64,000 bases of DNA from Acinetobacter lanii (lineage in GTDB: Bacteria; Pseudomonadota; Gammaproteobacteria; Pseudomonadales; Moraxellaceae). Under the pieces are notes generated by a model that did no database searches, was not told where the DNA came from, and worked only from the letters and a program-made list of their open reading frames with translations. The DNA is taken from contig NZ_CP049916.1 of assembly GCF_011578285.1 (NCBI RefSeq), positions 3,224,001 through 3,288,000 of the forward strand. Direction: 5' to 3'. Position 1 is the first letter of the stretch. Each line of letters begins with the position of its first letter. This document shows, one piece after another, positions 58,249-64,000 of the stretch. A program made the translations under genes and the position numbers.

Positions 58249-58671
58249 AATTATTACCTTATTTTATGCTGAATATTTCATTCTCGAAGAAAGGGAAATT
58301 TCGAACAAAAGTACAGTTTTGTTAATTTTATTGTGAACTGGTTAACATTTTTAACATTTAGATATGTTTAATTCAACTTTTTTTTGATTAATGCATAATA
58401 TTTCCGATAATATGCATGATCCTGCCTAAATCAGGAAACTAGATACTTTTCAGCGCATTATAAATATGTATAAAAGGACGTTTGAGCACACAGAGTTTGC
58501 AACAAAATATTGCTTCATGTGACATCGCTTGAGTTTCAGTTCCAACAAATCCTATACGCAAATGTTTAAGAGAAATGACTCAATTCACACCTATGATCAC
58601 TTCAGTAAAAATGTAATATCTAAGATATAATCAGGACACAACTGATCTGCATGAATTAGAACTTTATACTT
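58249..58671. other. 423-base divergent intergenic region between adhesin and pgm
   Basis: Upstream of both the adhesin (minus) and pgm (plus). The adhesin side is AT-rich with repeated GTTAA/TTAAC words (58320-58375), possibly a nucleoid-protein or regulator target. On the pgm side a TATAAT lies at 58626-58631, about 40 bases before the ATG, with only a weak -35 (TTCAGT, 58601-58606, spacer 19). No tRNA fragment or direct repeat matching the tRNA-Gly 3' end was seen. Confidence 0.5.
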
Positions 58672-60042
58672 ATGAATAAACTTTCCTGCTTCAAAGCCTA
58701 TGATATTCGTGGAAAACTCGGTACAGAGTTAGATAATGAGATTGCCTACAAGATTGGTCGCGCCTACGGACAAATTTACCAACCTAAAACAGTCGTGATT
58801 GGATGTGATATTCGCCTAACCAGTGAAGACCTCAAGCAAGCCACGATCCAAGGCTTAAATGATGCCGGGGTCAATGTACTTGATTTAGGCATGACAGGCA
58901 CAGAAGAAGTGTATTTCGGCGCTTTTCATCTAGATGTACAAGGTGGGATTGAAATTACTGCCAGCCATAATCCGATGGATTATAACGGCATGAAATTGGT
59001 GCGTGAAAACGCACGCCCGATTGGTGCAGATTCAGGTTTAAAAGAAATTCAAGCATTGGCTGAATCTGAAGCTTTCCAAACTGTTGAAACCAAAGGAACA
59101 ACAATTCCATATAATATTTTGCCTGAATATATCGACCATCTGATGACCTATATCAGCCCAAGCAAAATTCGACCTTTAAAATTGGTGATGAATGCGGGAA
59201 ATGGTGCAGCAGGTCATGTGGTCGATGCAATTGAAGATAAATTCAAACAACTGAATATTCCTGTTGAATTCATTAAAATTCACAATGAACCAAATGGACA
59301 TTTTCCAAATGGGATTCCCAACCCAATTTTAATTGAAAATCGTAGCAGTACCCGTGATGCTGTGCTCGTGCATGGTGCAGATATGGGGATTGCCTGGGAT
59401 GGCGATTTCGATCGTTGCTTCTTATTTGATGAAAAAGGACAATTTATTGAAGGTTACTACATTGTCGGTTTACTCGCTCAAGCCTTTTTACTTAAACAAG
59501 CCGGTGAGAAAATTGTGCATGACCCACGTTTAGTATGGAATACCTTTGATATTGTAGAACAGTTCAAAGGTGAAGCAATTCAATCTCAATCAGGACATTC
59601 TTTTATTAAAGAAAAAATGCGTGAGCAGAATGCGGTGTATGGCGGCGAAATGAGTGCACACCATTATTTCCGCGATTTTGCCTATTGTGATAGCGGTATG
59701 ATTCCATGGTTATTGGCAGTCTCAGTATTGTCTGAAACCCAAAAACCACTGTCTGCTCTCGTTGAAGAAATGATTGAAAAATTCCCTTGCTCAGGTGAAA
59801 TTAACTTTAAGGTTCAAGACACACAAAGTACCATCCAAAAGATTTTTGATCACTTTGCCGATCAAAATCCATCCATTGACCGCACTGATGGAGTCAGTTT
59901 AGATTTTGGCGCTTGGCGTTTTAATGTACGCGAATCAAACACTGAACCTTTACTGCGCTTAAATATCGAAAGTCGCTTGGATCAGAATCCTAGACCGATG
60001 CAAGATTATGTCGATGAACTTACCAAACTTATCCAAAATTAA
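58672..60042 (+). CDS. pgm: Phosphomannomutase/phosphoglucomutase
   Basis: A 456-residue alpha-D-phosphohexomutase of the AlgC/ManB type. The phosphoserine loop is [13 protein letters not shown] with Ser98; the Mg site is DGDFDRC (243-248); the sugar loop is [10 protein letters not shown]; the phosphate-binding loop is [12 protein letters not shown]. It interconverts hexose 1- and 6-phosphates for surface polysaccharides. It converges with galE, as in Acinetobacter K loci where pgm is at the far end. Complete. Confidence 0.95.
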   Translation: MNKLSCFKAYDIRGKLGTELDNEIAYKIGRAYGQIYQPKTVVIGCDIRLTSEDLKQATIQGLNDAGVNVLDLGMTGTEEVYFGAFHLDVQGGIEITASHNPMDYNGMKLVRENARPIGADSGLKEIQALAESEAFQTVETKGTTIPYNILPEYIDHLMTYISPSKIRPLKLVMNAGNGAAGHVVDAIEDKFKQLNIPVEFIKIHNEPNGHFPNGIPNPILIENRSSTRDAVLVHGADMGIAWDGDFDRCFLFDEKGQFIEGYYIVGLLAQAFLLKQAGEKIVHDPRLVWNTFDIVEQFKGEAIQSQSGHSFIKEKMREQNAVYGGEMSAHHYFRDFAYCDSGMIPWLLAVSVLSETQKPLSALVEEMIEKFPCSGEINFKVQDTQSTIQKIFDHFADQNPSIDRTDGVSLDFGAWRFNVRESNTEPLLRLNIESRLDQNPRPMQDYVDELTKLIQN

Positions 60043-60053
60043 ATTTAAGCCAT

Positions 60054-60081
60054 AAAAAAAGAGCCTTATTGGCTCTTTTTT
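60054..60081. terminator. Bidirectional terminator between pgm and galE
   Basis: GAGCC (60061-60065), loop TTATT, GGCTC (60071-60075), flanked by seven A and seven T. Lies between convergent genes. Confidence 0.87.
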
Positions 60082-60095
60082 TATGGAATTTCGTA

Positions 60096-61115
60096 TTAAT
60101 CACGATATCCATTTGGATTTTGTTGTTGCCAACGCCAACTGTCTTTAAGCATATCTTCTAAGTTATATTTTGGTGTCCAGTTTAATTCTTCAATAGCACG
60201 TACATTATTGGCAAATGAAGTCGCGACATCGCCTTCACGGCGTGGTGAAATTTCAAAAGCAACTTTTACACCATTGACCTGCTCAAAGGTATTTTTCACC
60301 TGCAGCACAGATTTACCCTTTCCTGTACCAATATTCCATGCACGACAACCGTTATGATTTAAGCGATTTTGAAGTGCACACAGATGGGCATTCGCAAGAT
60401 CTACCACGTGAATATAATCTCGTACTCCTGTACCATCTACAGTGTCATAATCATCACCGAAAATGGACAATTTTTCACGACGCCCGACAGCCACTTGGGT
60501 CACAAAAGGCATCAAATTATTCGGGATTCCTTGCGGATCTTCCCCAATTTGACCACTTTGATGTGCACCAACAGGGTTGAAATATCTCAGTAATGCGATA
60601 GACCAACGTTGATCCGAAAGCGATAACTTCTGTAGAAGCTGCTCTACAATCAACTTGGTATAGCCATAATTATTACTTGGCATGCCGGTAGGCATATCTT
60701 CATTTAAAGGAGAGACATTGGCTTCATCATAAACAGTGGCCGAGGAACTAAAAACAAGGTTAAAAACTTGAGCCCGTTGCATGGCTTGAACCAACTGAAT
60801 TGAACCTGCAATATTATTATCAAAATACGTTAGTGGGACCTGTTGACTCTCACCGACCGCTTTTAATCCGGCAAAGTGAATCACTGCATCAATCTGATGT
60901 TCTGCAAAAACGCTATCTAAGGCAACACTATCTCGAATATCACCCTGAATAAAGGTCAGTTTTTTTCCGGTTAGTGATTCAACTCGATTTAAAGACTCTT
61001 GAGCGCTGTTTGATAGATTGTCATAGACGACAACATCATATCCAGCGTTTAATAATTCTAGACACGTATGTGAACCGATATACCCGGCGCCACCTGTCAC
61101 TAAAATATTAGCCAT
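60096..61115 (-). CDS. galE: UDP-glucose 4-epimerase (GalE/Gne type)
   Basis: A 339-residue extended SDR. NAD motif GGAGYIG (8-14), catalytic SSSAT (123-127) and YGYTK (Tyr150, Lys154). It interconverts UDP-glucose and UDP-galactose, possibly also the N-acetyl forms; the Acinetobacter K-locus homologue is called gne1. Its start overlaps the pgi stop by eight bases. It provides nucleotide sugars for the neighbouring polysaccharide loci. Confidence 0.95.
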   Translation of the reverse strand: MANILVTGGAGYIGSHTCLELLNAGYDVVVYDNLSNSAQESLNRVESLTGKKLTFIQGDIRDSVALDSVFAEHQIDAVIHFAGLKAVGESQQVPLTYFDNNIAGSIQLVQAMQRAQVFNLVFSSSATVYDEANVSPLNEDMPTGMPSNNYGYTKLIVEQLLQKLSLSDQRWSIALLRYFNPVGAHQSGQIGEDPQGIPNNLMPFVTQVAVGRREKLSIFGDDYDTVDGTGVRDYIHVVDLANAHLCALQNRLNHNGCRAWNIGTGKGKSVLQVKNTFEQVNGVKVAFEISPRREGDVATSFANNVRAIEELNWTPKYNLEDMLKDSWRWQQQNPNGYRD

Positions 61116-62781
61116 CCAATTTTCCTAATAAAACTTTAATTAAACCTTGTGTAGACGCATCCAAATCTGAAATATTTTGCTGACTGCCATTTAAGATAGG
61201 AAGAATTTGATTGGCAATTTCTTTGCCTTTTTCAACGCCCCACTGATCAAATGGATTAATATTCCACAAAACAGACTGTACAAAGACTTTGTGTTCATAC
61301 ATCGCGATCAGCATGCCTAAACTATAGGGATTCAGCTCTTGCATCAAAATAGTGGTACTCGGCTGATTACCTTCATACTGCTTATATTTAGGTAAGCTCT
61401 CAACCTCATTCGGATCTAGAGCTTGATTACCAAAAGCGAGAAGTCTTGATTGCGCGAGACAATTGGAGAGTGCTAAATGATGCTGTTCAATTAGAGCATC
61501 GGCATTCTCGACATAGGTAAATTGCTTGGCATTATAGCGGTGAATCGGTGCAATAAAATCGCTACTGACTGACTGCGTGCCTTGATGAAGCAGTTGATAA
61601 AAGGCATGCTGTGCATTCGGTCCAATTTCGCCCCAAATAATCGGACAAGTATCCCAATTGACTTTTTCACCAGTGCGTTGAATGGATTTACCATTCGATT
61701 CCATTTCGAGCTGTTGCAAATACGGTGCAAAGTATTTCAGACGTCCATCATACGGCAACACAGCATGGGTTTGAATATCCAGAAAATTATTATTCCATGC
61801 ACTTAATAGTCCCATGAGAACAGGGATATTTTGGTGAAATGGTGCCTGTTTAAAATGTTGGTCAATCTGATGAGCACCAGCCAATAACTGTCTAAAGCCA
61901 TCCATACCTATACTTAAGGCAATTGGCAAACCGATACACGACCAGAGTGAATAACGTCCACCCACCCAATCCCAAAGCAAAAATTGATTTTCACCAGCAA
62001 TGCCCCACTCTGTCATTTTCTCAGGTTTGGTCGATACTCCGATAAAATGGTGTTTCAATAATTGTGGATGTTGATTGAGTCGTTTCTCCAACCATAATCG
62101 AGCAGTTTGTGCATTGGATAAAGTATCAATCGTCCCGAAAGACTTAGAAGAAATAATAAATAATGTGGTTTCTGGACGAAGCCTATGCAACAACTCTGAG
62201 AGCTGACTGCCATCAATGGTCGATACAAAATGGACATTGAGGGGTTTTTCAGTCTGCTTTTTAAAATCAGACAAAGCATGTGTGACCATCAGTGGACCGA
62301 GGTCTGATCCCCCTACGCCGATATTGACCACATCTTGAATCACTTCACCCGTTACACCGCGATATTGCCCCTGATGAATTTTATTCACCAGAGCTTCCAT
62401 GCGCTCAAGTTGCTGATGCACCAATGCAGCTAAATCAGGGTAGTGTTGATCTTGCTTAGGTAAGCGCAAAGCCCAATGCATCGCAGCACGGTCTTCAGTG
62501 TAATTCAAATGCTTTTGGGAAAAAAGCTGATGAATCCAAGGCTTCAAATCCTGTGCATATGCCCAACGAATCAAATGAGACAAAATCTCTGGATTGATAC
62601 GATGTTTACTGTAATCAAAAATAATCGGATCTAAATGGATTGAACACGCTTCAAAACGCGATGCTGATTCCTGAAAAAATTCATTCAGATGTTTATGTTG
62701 ATATTGATCTACCAGTTGTTTTAATTGATCAATCACAGCTGCGACATCTTCAACTGGATAGGGCTGAGCTGAATCTATCAT
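61108..62781 (-). CDS. pgi: Glucose-6-phosphate isomerase
   Basis: A 557-residue phosphoglucose isomerase (gpi in K-locus naming). [14 protein letters not shown] holds the phosphate-binding loop, and [13 protein letters not shown] and [20 protein letters not shown] are signature segments; the C-terminal [15 protein letters not shown] is intact. It converts glucose 6-phosphate and fructose 6-phosphate, feeding sugar nucleotide synthesis. The TAATG junction overlaps ugd by one base, and it overlaps galE by eight: a tight operon. Confidence 0.96.
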   Translation of the reverse strand: MIDSAQPYPVEDVAAVIDQLKQLVDQYQHKHLNEFFQESASRFEACSIHLDPIIFDYSKHRINPEILSHLIRWAYAQDLKPWIHQLFSQKHLNYTEDRAAMHWALRLPKQDQHYPDLAALVHQQLERMEALVNKIHQGQYRGVTGEVIQDVVNIGVGGSDLGPLMVTHALSDFKKQTEKPLNVHFVSTIDGSQLSELLHRLRPETTLFIISSKSFGTIDTLSNAQTARLWLEKRLNQHPQLLKHHFIGVSTKPEKMTEWGIAGENQFLLWDWVGGRYSLWSCIGLPIALSIGMDGFRQLLAGAHQIDQHFKQAPFHQNIPVLMGLLSAWNNNFLDIQTHAVLPYDGRLKYFAPYLQQLEMESNGKSIQRTGEKVNWDTCPIIWGEIGPNAQHAFYQLLHQGTQSVSSDFIAPIHRYNAKQFTYVENADALIEQHHLALSNCLAQSRLLAFGNQALDPNEVESLPKYKQYEGNQPSTTILMQELNPYSLGMLIAMYEHKVFVQSVLWNINPFDQWGVEKGKEIANQILPILNGSQQNISDLDASTQGLIKVLLGKLDG

Positions 62782-64000
62782 TAGCGTCCTACTCCCATAT
62801 ACGCAAAGCCTTGAGATTTCACATATTGAGGATCATACATATTACGACCATCTAAAATCAGTGGATGCGCCATAGTTTGAACTAAAGTCTTGTAATTTGG
62901 ACTGGCATATTGCTTCCACGCCGTCAGTACACATAGAGCGTGGGCATCTTTTACAGCATCCTCTTGATCAAGACAATAAATCAAATCATCGCGATGCCCG
63001 TAAATTTTCTCAATTTCAGGAAGCGCATGAGGATCGTGTAATTTCACTGTAACACCTTGCGCCCACAATGCTTTTAACATGATATGAATGGGAGAATGCT
63101 GAATCCGAGCCGTATTTTCTTTAAAAGATGCCCCCCAAATGGCTACGGTTTTACCCTTTAAGTTCCCATGGTAATAATTCCACAGCTTTCTAAACATCAA
63201 TTCTTTTTGTTGCTCATTGATTTCCCAGACTTGGGACAACAATTGGCTCTTGACCCCTGTATCCGATACGGCATTGGATAAGGTTAAAATATCGTGTGAG
63301 AAATTTTCCCCACCAAAGCCAGCGCCTGGATATAAATAAGCACTGCCAATCCGTGAATCTGCTGCCATGCCTTGACGCACATACTCAATATCTATGCCAA
63401 GTTTTTCTGCCACGACAGCTAAGTCGTTAATATAGCTAATACGGGTCGCCAACATCCCAGAAATACTAAGTTTGGTAAACTCCGCATCCAAAATCGGCAT
63501 AAATAAATATTGTTGTTGTCGTGGGAACAGTGGACGGAGCAATTCTCGAATCTGCTTTTCTGCATCATCCTGATCACAACCTACGATCAATTGATCTGCC
63601 TGAAGGACGCTTTGTAAGGCATTGCCTTCCTGAATGATATCGGGCAAATAGATCCAGCGATCTTCAGGCAAATAAGCTTGGAGTTTGGCTGTGCCATTTA
63701 AACCCAATGTGGATGCATTGATCATTAACTTTGGATGAATAATCGGTCTTAAACTGATTTCCTTTAAAATTTCAATGCCCATTTTTTCATCCGTGGCATT
63801 AAAACTAAAAAGATAAGCATCCATGTCATGATCAATGTCATTCAGATGGCAATATTTTAAAAACCCATTTTTATGCTGTTTTTCAAGCAAATGCTGAATC
63901 GCTTCATCCTGTGCATATGCATGTTCAATGCTCTGTTTTTTGAGATACTCGCACCAATAGACCTGATGCCCATACTCCGCCAACAATGCCGATAACACAC
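62781..64000 (-). CDS. ugd: UDP-glucose 6-dehydrogenase-like protein, 5' end outside window
   Basis: The frame is open to the window edge; about 15 N-terminal residues with the NAD-binding GxGxxG region appear to be missing. The visible 405 residues span the nucleotide-binding, central ([23 protein letters not shown]) and C-terminal domains ([19 protein letters not shown]). In characterised enzymes the catalytic loop is GFGGxCxPKD; here it reads [10 protein letters not shown], with Asn (codon 63303-63305) in place of the Cys. By context it is the K-locus ugd that would make UDP-glucuronate. Activity is uncertain because of the loop. Confidence 0.85.
   Translation of the reverse strand, partial: VLSALLAEYGHQVYWCEYLKKQSIEHAYAQDEAIQHLLEKQHKNGFLKYCHLNDIDHDMDAYLFSFNATDEKMGIEILKEISLRPIIHPKLMINASTLGLNGTAKLQAYLPEDRWIYLPDIIQEGNALQSVLQADQLIVGCDQDDAEKQIRELLRPLFPRQQQYLFMPILDAEFTKLSISGMLATRISYINDLAVVAEKLGIDIEYVRQGMAADSRIGSAYLYPGAGFGGENFSHDILTLSNAVSDTGVKSQLLSQVWEINEQQKELMFRKLWNYYHGNLKGKTVAIWGASFKENTARIQHSPIHIMLKALWAQGVTVKLHDPHALPEIEKIYGHRDDLIYCLDQEDAVKDAHALCVLTAWKQYASPNYKTLVQTMAHPLILDGRNMYDPQYVKSQGFAYMGVGR

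Noticed and set aside
58249..58671. Right-hand attachment site matching the tRNA-Gly 3' end
   Set aside because: No stretch resembling the 3' part of the tRNA was found by eye in this interval.

Overview
The window looks like a chromosomal segment of an Acinetobacter species (Gammaproteobacteria). I base this on the moderately AT-rich sequence, the atpIBEFHAGDC order, a znuA gene divergent from zur-znuCB, and an Acinetobacter K-locus style ugd-gpi-galE module facing a convergent pgm. The genus comes from gene content and remembered protein similarity; no database search was possible.

Layout. 1-7000: F1Fo ATP synthase operon on the minus strand, entering at atpC and starting at atpI with a good sigma70 promoter. 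7078-10120: zinc uptake (znuA, then zur-znuC-znuB) around a perfect Zur-box palindrome. 10166-12562: two LysE/RhtB exporters and a DyP-type peroxidase. 12611-19404: an AT-rich type VI secretion island made of vgrG, a two-domain peptidoglycan hydrolase effector, and two exported small proteins that are probably immunity factors. 19563-35273: mostly housekeeping genes (maeA, argS, a SPOR-domain protein, GST, OsmC, pirin, a diguanylate cyclase, an HNH nuclease, guaA, DoxX, DedA, a LysE exporter, bolA). 35524-35716: two identical tRNA-Gly(GCC) genes.

35821-50669 is the most notable region. It is an 11-gene co-directional locus for an ABC-transporter-dependent (group 2 type) capsule. kpsM-kpsT-kpsE-kpsD encode the exporter and kpsC-kpsS the poly-Kdo linker enzymes. 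Between them lie five genes whose domains point to a teichoic-acid-like polymer: a GT32 sugar transferase, a GT2/CDP-polyol phosphotransferase fusion, a hexapeptide acetyltransferase, a bifunctional CDP-ribitol synthase, and a small CDP-polyol phosphotransferase-like enzyme. Acinetobacter capsules are normally made by the Wzx/Wzy route, so this is the best candidate for an undescribed system.

50911-58248 encodes a 2445-residue Ig-like repeat protein without a classical signal peptide and with a type I secretion-like C-terminus. It contains six nearly identical 504-bp tandem units. 58672-64000 is the sugar-precursor end of a K locus (pgm, galE, pgi, ugd). It supplies hexose phosphates, UDP-sugars and UDP-glucuronate, and probably continues beyond the window into a Wzy-type locus.

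Smaller points of interest: a triple 61-bp repeat downstream of guaA whose hairpins show compensatory changes; a YxxxN in place of YxxxK in the CDP-ribitol synthase; an Asn where UDP-glucose dehydrogenases carry their catalytic Cys; and a 13-bp element shared upstream of maeA, the OsmC-like gene and pirin.
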